This document shows, piece by piece, positions 1 through 8,180 of a DNA stretch of 37,730 bases (positions within the stretch are counted from its first letter, which is position 1; each line of letters starts with the position of its first letter). Made by a program: the position numbers and the translations under genes. The notes beneath the pieces are model-generated. The model saw nothing but the letters and a program-made list of their open reading frames with translations. It was not told where the DNA came from and did not search any database. Source of the DNA: Cyclobacteriaceae bacterium (GTDB lineage: Bacteria > Bacteroidota > Bacteroidia > Cytophagales > Cyclobacteriaceae); assembly GCA_027067135.1 (NCBI GenBank), contig JAMOMJ010000038.1:1-37730 (forward strand), in the 5' to 3' direction.

Positions 1-20
1 AATAAATAAATTTAAACTAA

Positions 21-464
21 TTATTTCTCTGTCTCCAATTGATACTTGGAGGGTGAGTCAAGGTGCTTGCTAAGCTCTTTTTTTACCCACTCCTCAGCTT
101 TATCTCTGTCAGTAAATGCTCTGGCTTTTTCAATAAATGACAAAGCCATTGATACTAGTTTATTACTTAAAGTTTCAACTATAATATCATTAGGAATTAC
201 ATAAGCCTGACAATATAGTCCGCTTTCTACAGCCACAGGGTAATATGATTGCTTTAAAAAGTCCACCCCTTTCGAAAAAGAGCCATATATCTTTGTTATG
301 TCAACAATTGAGCCTTTAACCTCATTTTTAGAATAAAATTCAATTACAGCCTCTAAGTGCTTAATACCTAATTCAACATTCGACCTTCCTTTATATACCG
401 AAACAAGAATCTTTTCCTGTGGGTAAAAATGAGTTGTAACGAAAGAATTTCTAGCAATTAACAT
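21..464 (-). CDS. Small STAS/SpoIIAA-like protein of unknown function
   Basis: A 147-residue soluble protein with no signal peptide or membrane segment. Alternating short hydrophobic strands and helices (KILVSVYKGR near residue 18, then a helix, then GSIVDITKIYG near 50) give an alpha/beta pattern that resembles the small SpoIIAA/STAS-like proteins common in Cytophagales. That resemblance is a pattern judgement and not a firm family match. No catalytic motif is visible. The charged C-terminus (about 112-147) looks helical. Immediately upstream on the same strand lies a shortened, decayed copy that shares the YKGR and YPVAVE blocks, so this is the surviving member of a tandem pair. The stop is close to the window edge, so further members could lie outside. 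Confidence 0.7.
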   Translation of the reverse strand: MLIARNSFVTTHFYPQEKILVSVYKGRSNVELGIKHLEAVIEFYSKNEVKGSIVDITKIYGSFSKGVDFLKQSYYPVAVESGLYCQAYVIPNDIIVETLSNKLVSMALSFIEKARAFTDRDKAEEWVKKELSKHLDSPSKYQLETEK

Positions 465-498
465 CTTATAAGAACCTGATAAACGAAAGTTTAAATTT

Positions 499-705
499 TT
501 AAGTGATTTCTACAGCTACGGGATAAAATGACTTGCCTGAACGAGCCAGTGCTTTTAAAAAGAAATAATATATCTTGAAATCAATAATGGGAGCCAAAAG
601 GCCAAAGGGCACATCACCATTACCTCTACCTTTGTAAGTAGAAATAAGTAATTTCTTGTATCCCAAACACTCTGTAAGGCCTAATTTATCTTCAATTATA
701 GTCAT
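499..705 (-). pseudogene. Truncated tandem paralogue of the 21-464 gene
   Basis: The start at 705 aligns residue for residue with the intact neighbour over its first 27 positions, ending in the shared YKGR block. About 12 residues are then missing relative to the neighbour. A second block (KIYYFF... then SFYPVAVE) matches the neighbour's KIYGSF... SYYPVAVE. A stop codon follows immediately, so the C-terminal third to half (about 65 residues) is absent. The reading frame is open, so a 68-residue product could still be made. An internal deletion plus loss of the C-terminus makes a decaying duplicate more likely than a functional small protein. Confidence 0.65.
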
Positions 706-754
706 TATTAAAAAATAGCAATAGCACAATTTACGAATTTATTTTTAAACCTGC

Positions 755-762
755 TAACTTCG
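755..762 (+). promoter_or_regulatory. Probable -7 element for dapF
   Basis: TAACTTCG, one base off the Bacteroidota TAnnTTTG element, lies 6 bases before the dapF start codon. No clear TTG is seen about 20 bases upstream. Moderate to low support. Confidence 0.4.
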
Positions 763-768
763 TTGTAG

Positions 769-1566
769 ATGCAAATAAGATTTGAAAAATACCAAGCCGC
801 AGGCAACGATTTTATTATAATTGATAATAGAAAAAGTGTTTTCCCAAAAGATACTTCTCACATTGAAAAACTCTGTGATCGAAAGTTCGGAATTGGGTCT
901 GATGGTTTAATCTTAATTGAAAACTCTGACAAGGAAGAGTTTGAAATGATATTTTATAACCCCGATGGCTCTCAAAGCCTTTGTGGAAACGGTTGTAGGG
1001 CAGCCATAAGATTTGCAGAATCCTTAAAGATAACCTTTGAAAAAACTTCGTTCAATGCATTTGATGGTTCTCATCAAGCCATAATAAAAGGAAAAACCAT
1101 CAATTTACAAATGGCCAATGTACAAAATGGCAGACAAATAGAAGGTGCCCGCCTGCCGGACGGACAGGGCATTTTTCTTGATACTGGCTCACCACATGTT
1201 GTTTTATTTGTTGATAACGTTCAACAAGTTGATGTTGTAACTGAAGGAAGGAAATGGAGAAATTCTGGCCTTTTTGGATCTAGTGGTGCTAATATTAATT
1301 TTGTTGAAATTTTAGATAACGCCCACTTATTTGTACGCACCTATGAAAGAGGAGTAGAAAATGAAACTCTTTCTTGTGGTACTGGAGTAACAGCAGCAGC
1401 TTTGGCAGCATTCACAAAAGGATGCTCTTCACTACTAAACATCAAAACAAAAGGTGGGCAATTGGCAGTTAGTTTTGAACCTACTAAAGATGGTTACAAA
1501 AATGTATGGTTAGAAGGTCCCGCAGAACATGTTTTTTCAGGCAAAATACATCTCTCAGACCATTAA
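769..1566 (+). CDS. dapF: Diaminopimelate epimerase
   Basis: Converts LL-diaminopimelate to the meso form for lysine and peptidoglycan synthesis; cytoplasmic. At 265 residues it has the usual family length. The two-cysteine racemase machinery is intact: Cys72 in LCGNGCRA and Cys203 in SCGTG, which act as the acid/base pair in this family. The N-terminus FEKYQAAGNDF is the family hallmark and supports the chosen start. A weak promoter sits just upstream. secA follows 44 bases downstream but has its own -7 element, so it is probably not strictly in one operon with dapF. Confidence 0.97.
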   Translation: MQIRFEKYQAAGNDFIIIDNRKSVFPKDTSHIEKLCDRKFGIGSDGLILIENSDKEEFEMIFYNPDGSQSLCGNGCRAAIRFAESLKITFEKTSFNAFDGSHQAIIKGKTINLQMANVQNGRQIEGARLPDGQGIFLDTGSPHVVLFVDNVQQVDVVTEGRKWRNSGLFGSSGANINFVEILDNAHLFVRTYERGVENETLSCGTGVTAAALAAFTKGCSSLLNIKTKGGQLAVSFEPTKDGYKNVWLEGPAEHVFSGKIHLSDH

Positions 1567-1573
1567 AAGAGTG

Positions 1574-1581
1574 TACCTTTG
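1574..1581 (+). promoter_or_regulatory. -7 promoter element for secA
   Basis: TACCTTTG is an exact TAnnTTTG match 29 bases before the secA start, just after the dapF stop. The partner TTG expected about 20 bases upstream is not obvious, so the assignment rests on the -7 element and its position. Confidence 0.6.
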
Positions 1582-1610
1582 ACCCTTTAATTTAAAATTG
1601 TAAGTAAACA

Positions 1611-4600
1611 ATGGCTAGTTTTTTTAGCAAAACCGTTGCCAAGATATTTGGCACCAAATCAGACAAAGACATTAAGGCAATAATGCCCTATGTAGTTAAA
1701 ACCAATGAGGTTTTTGATACATTGCAACCTTTAAGCAATGATGAACTAAGGGCAAAAACTGAAGAGGTTAGAACTATCATAAATAACCACCTCCAATCCA
1801 TCGATGATCAAATTGCAGCTCTCCAAAAAGAGGCCACAGAAGATAAATCTCTTGATGTCCATCAAAAAGAAGCACTGTTTAACCAAGTTGATAAACTTGA
1901 AGAAGATAGAAATGAAGAGCTTGAAAAAGTATTATTAGATGTTTTACCAACGGCATTTGCCATTGTAAAAGAAACCGCCAAGCGATTTACTGAGAACGAA
2001 ACCTTAGAGGTAACAGCCACTATGCACGACAAGCAATATGCTGCACTTCACGACCATGTAGAGATAAATTACGATAAAGCTATTTGGAAAAATAGGTGGC
2101 AAGCGGCTGGTGTTGAAATGGTTTGGAACATGATTCATTATGATGTTCAACTCATTGGTGGTGTGGTTCTACACCAAGGAAAAATTGCTGAAATGGCTAC
2201 GGGGGAAGGTAAAACATTAGTTTCTACCCTCCCGTCATTTTTAAATGCCTTAGCTGGTAGAGGTGTTCATTTAGTTACTGTAAATAATTACTTAGCAACA
2301 AGGGATTCGGAATGGATGGGGCCTCTTTTAGAGTTCCACGGCATTAGTGTTGATTGTATCGATAAATATGAACCCCATTCTCTAGAAAGAGTTAAAGCGT
2401 ATAAAGCTGGGGTTGTTTATGGAACTAACAATGAATTTGGTTTTGATTATCTAAGAGATAATATGGCTAAAGAGCAAGATGACTTAGTTCAACGCAAGCA
2501 TCACTTTGCTATGGTAGATGAAGTGGATTCGGTATTAGTAGATGAAGCTAGAACTCCATTAATTATCTCAGGCCCTATTCCAAAAGGAGATGAGCACGAG
2601 TTTTACGACTTAAAGCCAAGAATTCAAAAGTTAGTTGATGCTCAGAAAAAAATTGTACATCAATATTTACTAGATGCAAAAAAACAATTAGCTGATACGC
2701 AAGAAAAAGAAGGAGGATTAGCATTATTTAGAGCTTACAGAGGCCTGCCTAAGGATAAACCTCTTATTAAATTTTTAAGTGAATCAGGCATTAAACAAGT
2801 TCTGCAGAAAACGGAGAACTTCTACATGCAGGATAACTCCAAAATGATGCCTGAGGCAGATGAGCCTCTTTACTTTACCATAGATGAAAAGCATAATAGT
2901 ATTGACTTAACTGAAAAGGGTATTGACCTAATTACAGGAGAAGGAGAAGACTCAAGTTTCTTTATCTTGCCAGATATTGGGGACGAGGTATCTAAGCTCG
3001 AGAAAGATGAGTCGCTATCTCCAGAAGAAAAGGTGAAGAAGAAAGATGAAGTAATTCAAGATTACTCCATTAAAGCACAACGGATTCATTCTGTTAACCA
3101 GCTATTAAAAGCATTTACCTTATTTGAAAAAGATACTGAATACATACTCGATGATGGTAAAATTAAAATTGTAGATGAGCAAACTGGCCGTGTTATGGAT
3201 GGCCGTAGATACTCCGATGGATTACACCAAGCCATTGAAGCTAAGGAAAATGTAAAGGTGGAGGATGCTACTCAAACCTATGCAACCATTACCTTGCAAA
3301 ACTATTTTAGAATGTATCATAAGCTTTCGGGTATGACGGGTACGGCCGAAACTGAAGCAGGTGAATTATGGGAAATTTACAAGTTAGATGTAGTGGTGAT
3401 TCCTACCAATAGAAATATTGTGAGAGATGATGCTGAAGATAAAGTGTATAAAACTGTTCGTGAAAAATTTAATGCAGTTGTTGAAGAAATAATAGAGCTA
3501 ACGAGCAAAAAAAGACCCGTGCTGGTAGGTACAACGTCCGTAGAAATATCGGAATTACTAAGTAGGATGTTGCAGCTTAAAAAGATTGACCACCAAGTAT
3601 TAAATGCAAAACAACACCAAAAAGAAGCCGACATTGTAGCTGCGGCAGGGAAGCCAGGCACCGTTACCATAGCCACCAACATGGCTGGTAGAGGTACCGA
3701 TATAAAACTAGCTCCTGAATCAAAAGAAGCAGGGGGTTTAGCCATTATTGGTACTGAAAGACACGAATCTAGAAGGGTTGATAGGCAGTTGAGAGGTAGA
3801 GCAGGACGACAGGGAGATGTTGGCTCGTCTCAGTTCTTTGTGTCATTAGAAGATAACCTAATGAGGCTATTTATGCCTGAAAGAATTGCGAAGCTAATGG
3901 ATAAAATTGGCTTGCAAGAGGGGGAAGTAATTCAGCATTCAATGATTACTAATTCCATTGAACGTGCACAGAAAAAAGTAGAAGAAAACAACTTTGGTAT
4001 TCGTAAACGTTTGCTTGAGTACGATGATGTAATGAACTCGCAACGTGAAGTAATTTATACTCGTAGAAAAAATGCACTAAATGGAGAACGACTTGAGCTC
4101 GATATCCTCAACATGCTCTACGACACATGTGATGACATTGTGCTAAATCATAAAGGAACCAATGATTTTGATGGTTTTAAACTTACCCTGTTAAGTTCTT
4201 TACAAATAGACTTGCCCATTACCAAAGAAGAGTTTGCCGAAATTGGGGAACAAGAGCTTACGGAGAAAACCTATGACTTAGCGTTAGAGCACTATAAACG
4301 TAAGAATAAGGCTATTACCGAAAAGTCTTTGCCCATTTTAAAGGATATTCAAAAAACAAGAGGAGCCACTGTTAAAAACATTTTGGTGCCATTTACTGAT
4401 GGTAAAAAACAAATTGGAGTAAGTGCAGATTTAGCCAAATGTGTAGAAACAGAAGGTGTGGAATTGATTAACGCCATGGAAAAAATGATTGTGCTAGCAA
4501 TCATCGATAATCTGTGGAAAGAGCATCTACGTGAAATGGATGACCTAAAGCAGTCCGTTCAAAATGCTGTTTATGAGCAAAAAGACCCTCTTTTAATTTA

Positions 4601-4967
4601 TAAGTTTGAAGGGTTTAATCTTTTCAAGCTATTTATTGCCAAACTTAATGAAGACACCATCTCATTTTTAATGAAGGCAGAAATACCGGTACAGGAGGCA
4701 GACGAAGTTCAAGAAGCAAGAGCTCAACGAAGGCAAAAACTTAATGAGCAAAAAGATGAAAGTCGATCTGCATTAAGTGATGGTCGCCAAGCTCATGACC
4801 CAAGCAAAACTCCTCAAAAAGTAGAACCTGCCAAAACACAAAAAATAGCTAGCAGAAATGAAAGAGTAACCGTTCAGTATGCTAATGGCAATGTTAAAAA
4901 AGATGTAAAATTTAAGGTGGTTGAAGAAGACGTGAGACAAGGTAATTGTGTTATTATTGAAAGTTAA
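1611..4967 (+). CDS. secA: Preprotein translocase ATPase SecA
   Basis: Motor ATPase that pushes unfolded precursors through SecYEG at the inner membrane. Walker A is MATGEGKT at residues 195-202; the Walker B/DEAD-like DEVDS lies near 303; the helicase C-terminal half carries [10 protein letters not shown] and [12 protein letters not shown]. At 1118 residues it is longer than the E. coli protein (about 900). The extra length includes a charged N-terminal insert (about 60-105) and an enlarged region at about 340-500, as usual in Bacteroidota. The C-terminus lacks the CxCxSGx8C(H/C) zinc motif that binds SecB and ends in a short basic/acidic tail. Its stop overlaps the next start by one base (TAATG), so the lipoprotein gene is probably translationally coupled. 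Confidence 0.98.
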   Translation: MASFFSKTVAKIFGTKSDKDIKAIMPYVVKTNEVFDTLQPLSNDELRAKTEEVRTIINNHLQSIDDQIAALQKEATEDKSLDVHQKEALFNQVDKLEEDRNEELEKVLLDVLPTAFAIVKETAKRFTENETLEVTATMHDKQYAALHDHVEINYDKAIWKNRWQAAGVEMVWNMIHYDVQLIGGVVLHQGKIAEMATGEGKTLVSTLPSFLNALAGRGVHLVTVNNYLATRDSEWMGPLLEFHGISVDCIDKYEPHSLERVKAYKAGVVYGTNNEFGFDYLRDNMAKEQDDLVQRKHHFAMVDEVDSVLVDEARTPLIISGPIPKGDEHEFYDLKPRIQKLVDAQKKIVHQYLLDAKKQLADTQEKEGGLALFRAYRGLPKDKPLIKFLSESGIKQVLQKTENFYMQDNSKMMPEADEPLYFTIDEKHNSIDLTEKGIDLITGEGEDSSFFILPDIGDEVSKLEKDESLSPEEKVKKKDEVIQDYSIKAQRIHSVNQLLKAFTLFEKDTEYILDDGKIKIVDEQTGRVMDGRRYSDGLHQAIEAKENVKVEDATQTYATITLQNYFRMYHKLSGMTGTAETEAGELWEIYKLDVVVIPTNRNIVRDDAEDKVYKTVREKFNAVVEEIIELTSKKRPVLVGTTSVEISELLSRMLQLKKIDHQVLNAKQHQKEADIVAAAGKPGTVTIATNMAGRGTDIKLAPESKEAGGLAIIGTERHESRRVDRQLRGRAGRQGDVGSSQFFVSLEDNLMRLFMPERIAKLMDKIGLQEGEVIQHSMITNSIERAQKKVEENNFGIRKRLLEYDDVMNSQREVIYTRRKNALNGERLELDILNMLYDTCDDIVLNHKGTNDFDGFKLTLLSSLQIDLPITKEEFAEIGEQELTEKTYDLALEHYKRKNKAITEKSLPILKDIQKTRGATVKNILVPFTDGKKQIGVSADLAKCVETEGVELINAMEKMIVLAIIDNLWKEHLREMDDLKQSVQNAVYEQKDPLLIYKFEGFNLFKLFIAKLNEDTISFLMKAEIPVQEADEVQEARAQRRQKLNEQKDESRSALSDGRQAHDPSKTPQKVEPAKTQKIASRNERVTVQYANGNVKKDVKFKVVEEDVRQGNCVIIES

Positions 4968-5476
4968 TGATTAGAGTTAACCATATACTGATACTTATTT
5001 TAATGGTTTTAGGTACTGCTTGCCTATCAACGGTAAAATCTAATAAGGCAAATTCTTCCACCTATTCAGAAGACCTTAGCGCATATTTGCCTCCTGATCC
5101 TGTAGATTCTACCTCAGAAATTACAAAAAAAAATACTCCAGTAGTAATTGATACAACACTTATCATCACAGCGCGGCTAGACTCGGCCTTGCAAATAGTT
5201 AACAACTATAATTCCAATAAAACAACCTATGTGGAAGGGCTAACAATTCAGTTATACTCAGGCCATGATAGGTCTAAAGCCAAGGAGGTGCAACTTAGAG
5301 CATTTAGACATTTCCCAGAGAGTAAACCGAAAATTATATTTGACCAACCCAATTATAAAGTTAGAATGGGATACTTCTACAGCCAGTTAGAGGCTTACCC
5401 GGTCTATAAATCAGTGCAATCTAAATTTGGAAAAGCAATACTTGTACCAACGAGAATTCCTGTATCCAATAAATAA
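4967..5476 (+). CDS. SPOR-domain-like lipoprotein
   Basis: A 169-residue exported protein. Residues 1-19 form a signal peptide with lipobox LGTAC (lipidated Cys19), so it should be membrane anchored. A low-complexity Ser/Pro/Asp linker leads to a C-terminal domain (about 88-165) whose layout GLTIQLYSG ... RAFRHFP ... KVRMGYFYSQLEA matches SPOR domains, which bind glycan strands stripped of stem peptides. The family assignment rests on this pattern. The start overlaps the secA stop by one base, so it is likely expressed with secA. A role at the cell wall or division site is inferred from the domain only. Confidence 0.75.
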   Translation: MIRVNHILILILMVLGTACLSTVKSNKANSSTYSEDLSAYLPPDPVDSTSEITKKNTPVVIDTTLIITARLDSALQIVNNYNSNKTTYVEGLTIQLYSGHDRSKAKEVQLRAFRHFPESKPKIIFDQPNYKVRMGYFYSQLEAYPVYKSVQSKFGKAILVPTRIPVSNK

Positions 5477-5505
5477 GGCTTATTTTAGTATAACAATTTT
5501 AAGCT

Positions 5506-5886
5506 ATGGCCGATTACAAAAAATTATTGAGTTTTTTAAAAGTAGATTCTATTTTTGAAGATATAGTTGCCATTGTTGAAGCCAAAGTAGAATTACTAAA
5601 AATTGAGCTCAAAGAAGAAGCCGCCAAAACAGCTTCCAAAATAATCAGTGCTGTTTTTTTAGGCATAATGGTATTTCTGATAGTAATTTTTTTAAGTGTA
5701 ACAATTGCTTCACTAATAAATTACTTTATGGAAAGTAATTATTGGGGATACGCAATCGTAACTTTATTTTACATTTTATTACTTGTTGGGTATAAAGTGT
5801 TTAATGTGGGCAAAAAGTTAGAAATACGAATAGAAGAATCTTTGAATAATTTACATAAGAGCGAAGAAGAGGATGACCTTGAATAA
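5506..5886 (+). CDS. Phage-holin-family small membrane protein (DUF1469-like)
   Basis: 126 residues: an amphipathic, Lys/Glu-rich N-terminal helix (about 10-45), two membrane segments (about 47-70 and 79-97) and a charged C-terminal tail. This is the layout of the 'phage holin family' proteins (PF07332-like) widespread in Bacteroidota chromosomes. Despite the name, no lysis or phage genes are nearby, so a housekeeping envelope role is more likely. It lies 29 bases after the SPOR lipoprotein in the same direction. One base after its stop begins the left arm of a 36-bp perfect inverted repeat, whose right arm covers the start of the next gene. Confidence 0.75.
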   Translation: MADYKKLLSFLKVDSIFEDIVAIVEAKVELLKIELKEEAAKTASKIISAVFLGIMVFLIVIFLSVTIASLINYFMESNYWGYAIVTLFYILLLVGYKVFNVGKKLEIRIEESLNNLHKSEEEDDLE

Positions 5887-5887
5887 G

Positions 5888-6050
5888 CTAGTGTGTTAAT
5901 TACTAAATTCATTCACTATTTTTGCTTATATTTTTACTTTGGACAAGGCAAAAATTGAAAGCATAGCAGCGATACGGTTGAAATTTTTAACACAGTACAA
6001 AGGGAAAAGAAAGGAAAAATAGTGAATGAATTTAGTAATTAACACACTAG
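5888..6050. repeat. 36-bp perfect inverted repeat flanking 91 bp
   Basis: Positions 5888-5923 and 6015-6050 are exact reverse complements over 36 bp. After one mismatch the match continues for 3 bp inward (5925-5927 with 6011-6013). The intervening segment is 5924-6014. The left arm starts one base after the stop of the holin-like gene. The right arm contains the upstream region, the ATG at 6026 and the first eight codons of the next gene. I see no convincing TAnnTTTG promoter in the spacer; the closest is TACTTTGG at 5935-5942. Confidence 0.95.
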
Positions 6051-6433
6051 AGCAAGAAAAGGCCGAGCGTAGAAAGGAACTTTTGGCTATTCTTGAAAGT
6101 AAGAAAAAAGAGTTACAAAAGCACTTTGAAGAAAGTGCCAATAAGTCGATTGATGCAGGTAAAGGGCTATTAGTAATTGGTACAGGTATATTGTTGTTAT
6201 ACACCATATTCGACCGATTTTTAGAATCTAAATTTAGAGTAAAGCACACTGCTAAGGAAGCTTCTTCGAGTAAAGCCGTACCTAATAAACTGCTTTACCC
6301 TATTTTTTCAATGATGCTTCAGCAAGGTTCAAGCCTATTATTTAATGAAAGCCAAAAAAGGCTAGTTGATTATCTAAAAAATAAAAGATCAAAAAATGAA
6401 CGTATATCAGCAAGTATTTCAATCAAAAAATAA
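6026..6433 (+). CDS. Small coiled-coil membrane protein, unknown function
   Basis: 135 residues. A strongly charged N-terminal helix (about 8-42, rich in Lys/Glu) looks like a coiled coil; one membrane segment lies at about 46-61; the rest is basic. An in-frame TGA sits directly before the ATG, so no longer start is possible. The next alternative start would remove much of the coiled coil. Codons 1-8 lie inside the right arm of the inverted repeat, so a transcript that also contains the left arm would bury this start codon in a stem. It follows the holin-like gene, as such small envelope proteins often do in this phylum. Its end overlaps the GGGP synthase start by 38 bases. I do not recognise a family. 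Confidence 0.65.
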   Translation: MNLVINTLEQEKAERRKELLAILESKKKELQKHFEESANKSIDAGKGLLVIGTGILLLYTIFDRFLESKFRVKHTAKEASSSKAVPNKLLYPIFSMMLQQGSSLLFNESQKRLVDYLKNKRSKNERISASISIKK

Positions 6434-7142
6434 ATCCTTTGCTGTACTAATTGACCCAGATAAAACAGGGCCGTTTCAAGTTGAAACCACATTAAACACT
6501 ATAAATTCTATTAATGAAATTAGTGCCATTTTTGTTGGTGGTAGCTTAGTTGCCGATGGGAGCACCCAGCAGCTCATTCAATATATTCGAAAAAACACGA
6601 CTAAACCTGTTGTCTTATTTCCAGGAAATGTAAATCAAATTTGCGAAGCAGATGCCATCCTCTTTTTAAGCCTTATTTCAGGAAGAAACCCTGAATATTT
6701 AATCGGGCAACATATTTCGGGTGCTCCACTTATTAAAAAGCTAGGACTAGAGGCCATTCCTACCGGATATTTACTCATAGGAGAGCCTTCTAGTACCGCT
6801 TATGTTAGCAATACAACACCAATCCCCAATAATAAACCAGACCTTGCAGTAGCAACAGCTTTGGCGGGCGAAATGCTAGGTCAATCACTCATTTATATGG
6901 ATGCTGGCAGTGGGGCTACAAACCCTATTTCTGAAGATATGATTTCGAAAGTATCGGGTAGTTTAAACTCACCACTGATAATTGGTGGGGGAATTCGAAC
7001 TTATGAAGACGCAAAAAAGGCCCTCATTGCTGGGGCCCATTGTATTGTAGTTGGTAATGCGGCAGAAACTAACGCTGCTATTTTATTTGAAATAGCCAGT
7101 GCCGTTTCTGATATTAACCGAAGTTTAGAGGTTCATCAATGA
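6396..7142 (+). CDS. Geranylgeranylglyceryl phosphate synthase (PcrB/GGGPS family)
   Basis: 248 residues forming a TIM barrel of the family that transfers a polyprenyl group to sn-glycerol-1-phosphate, the first ether bond in archaeal lipids. Visible motifs: LIDPDKT near 18, FVGGSLVADGS near 46, YLLIGEPSST, YMDAGSGA, GGGIRTYEDA and the phosphate-binding VVGNAAETN near the end. Bacteroidota carry a bacterial branch (group II) of this family whose final product is not well defined. The start overlaps the previous gene by 38 bases, suggesting co-expression. The end overlaps the convergent AraC-type gene by 18 bases. Confidence 0.9.
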   Translation: MNVYQQVFQSKNKSFAVLIDPDKTGPFQVETTLNTINSINEISAIFVGGSLVADGSTQQLIQYIRKNTTKPVVLFPGNVNQICEADAILFLSLISGRNPEYLIGQHISGAPLIKKLGLEAIPTGYLLIGEPSSTAYVSNTTPIPNNKPDLAVATALAGEMLGQSLIYMDAGSGATNPISEDMISKVSGSLNSPLIIGGGIRTYEDAKKALIAGAHCIVVGNAAETNAAILFEIASAVSDINRSLEVHQ

Positions 7143-8054
7143 TTCTCTGCGCCTCATTTTTCCTGCAGGAATACCGAACATCATTTTAAATCTTCGGCAA
7201 AAATAAGCCGTATCCTTATAACCTACTTGCTTACCAATTTCTCGAATGCTATTTTTTGAAGTTCTTAATAAATTAACCGCCTCTTCCATTCGTTGGTATT
7301 CAATGTAATCCTGAGGGTTAATTCCTGTTAACATTTTAAAATACTGACCCACATAATCTTCAGAAACATTGGCAACTTCTGCCAATACTTTATTAGACAA
7401 GTCCCCATTTATATTTTCTCTAATAAAATTGAATATATCAATAAGACGAGGATCCTTAAAATAAGTACTATTTGTTGCTAGCTGCTCAACAAACAATCTG
7501 TTTTTAATAACATAACGAATAATTTCAACTACAAGCTGCTCAGTTTTTAACTTAACAACTCTACTACTTCCTGGTTCATCAGATATCGACTCTAGAAATA
7601 ACTGCTTAATTGTAAAATTGATATCATCGCTCTTAATCACAAATGGCTCAATATCTAACGAAGCAAAAAAGTTAACAGAGTTAAAGACCTTCGCTTCAAA
7701 AGTTACAACAATCATCGAATCTGTTACCGTAGGGTCCACAGCAACTCCTTGAGTATGAGATTGAAGGTAAAGTTCTTTCTTTGTCACAAACTCTTCCGCA
7801 GTTAACTCAGCTTTCGCATTGCTTCCGTAAGTTAATTTGGTTCGTTTTCCACCAGGAATAAATATAACCTCTCCTTCTTCGGCCTCTACCACGCCTGTTG
7901 AGTCTTCAAAACTCAGTTTACCAGATTTTACAAAAATTGCGGTATTTTCAACATCATAAAAATTAGAAATACTAACAGGCTGCTTAACATTTATGCTTTT
8001 AGCCTTAATATACCTTACCCCTAACGATTCAATTATTTTATTATAATCTTCCAT
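7125..8054 (-). CDS. AraC-family transcriptional regulator
   Basis: 309 residues. The C-terminal part (about 205-305) is a double helix-turn-helix of AraC type, with the first helix pair around NKVLAEVANVSEDYVGQYFK and the second ending in GYKDTAYFCRRFKMMFG. The N-terminal part (about 25-90) has cupin-like short strands and the turn EEGEVIFIPGGKRTKL, suggesting ligand sensing; the ligand is unknown. The gene has its own -7 element (8105-8112), and a 6-bp inverted repeat (8075-8080 with 8097-8102) lies in the leader, which could be an operator. It converges on the GGGP synthase gene with 18 bases of overlap. The acyl-CoA dehydrogenase upstream could be a target, but nothing shows this directly. 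Confidence 0.88.
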   Translation of the reverse strand: MEDYNKIIESLGVRYIKAKSINVKQPVSISNFYDVENTAIFVKSGKLSFEDSTGVVEAEEGEVIFIPGGKRTKLTYGSNAKAELTAEEFVTKKELYLQSHTQGVAVDPTVTDSMIVVTFEAKVFNSVNFFASLDIEPFVIKSDDINFTIKQLFLESISDEPGSSRVVKLKTEQLVVEIIRYVIKNRLFVEQLATNSTYFKDPRLIDIFNFIRENINGDLSNKVLAEVANVSEDYVGQYFKMLTGINPQDYIEYQRMEEAVNLLRTSKNSIREIGKQVGYKDTAYFCRRFKMMFGIPAGKMRRRESLMNL

Positions 8055-8104
8055 GTAATTTAGTGTTTAACCATCAAGAAACAATTGTGCAAAAAATTCT
8101 TGGA

Positions 8105-8112
8105 CAAATCTA
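8105..8112 (-). promoter_or_regulatory. -7 promoter element for the AraC-type gene
   Basis: TAGATTTG on the minus strand matches TAnnTTTG exactly, 50 bases before the start codon. The TTG partner is not clear. Confidence 0.5.
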
Positions 8113-8180
8113 ATACGCAATTTTTAAAATCCGAAATTTTAATGAATCTTTTTTGTACTATTATAAGAAATGGCTCTTTT

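Noticed and set aside
3377-3745. Minus-strand open frame of 122 codons within secA
   Set aside because: It lies fully inside the secA coding region, has no family character and is explained by the complementary frame.
5506-5886. Prophage remnant suggested by the holin-family gene
   Set aside because: No other phage gene is nearby, and this family is common as a chromosomal envelope protein in Bacteroidota.
5926-6249. Minus-strand open frame across the inverted-repeat region
   Set aside because: It runs antisense to the 135-residue gene, with low-complexity Ser/Phe/Leu content typical of shadow frames.
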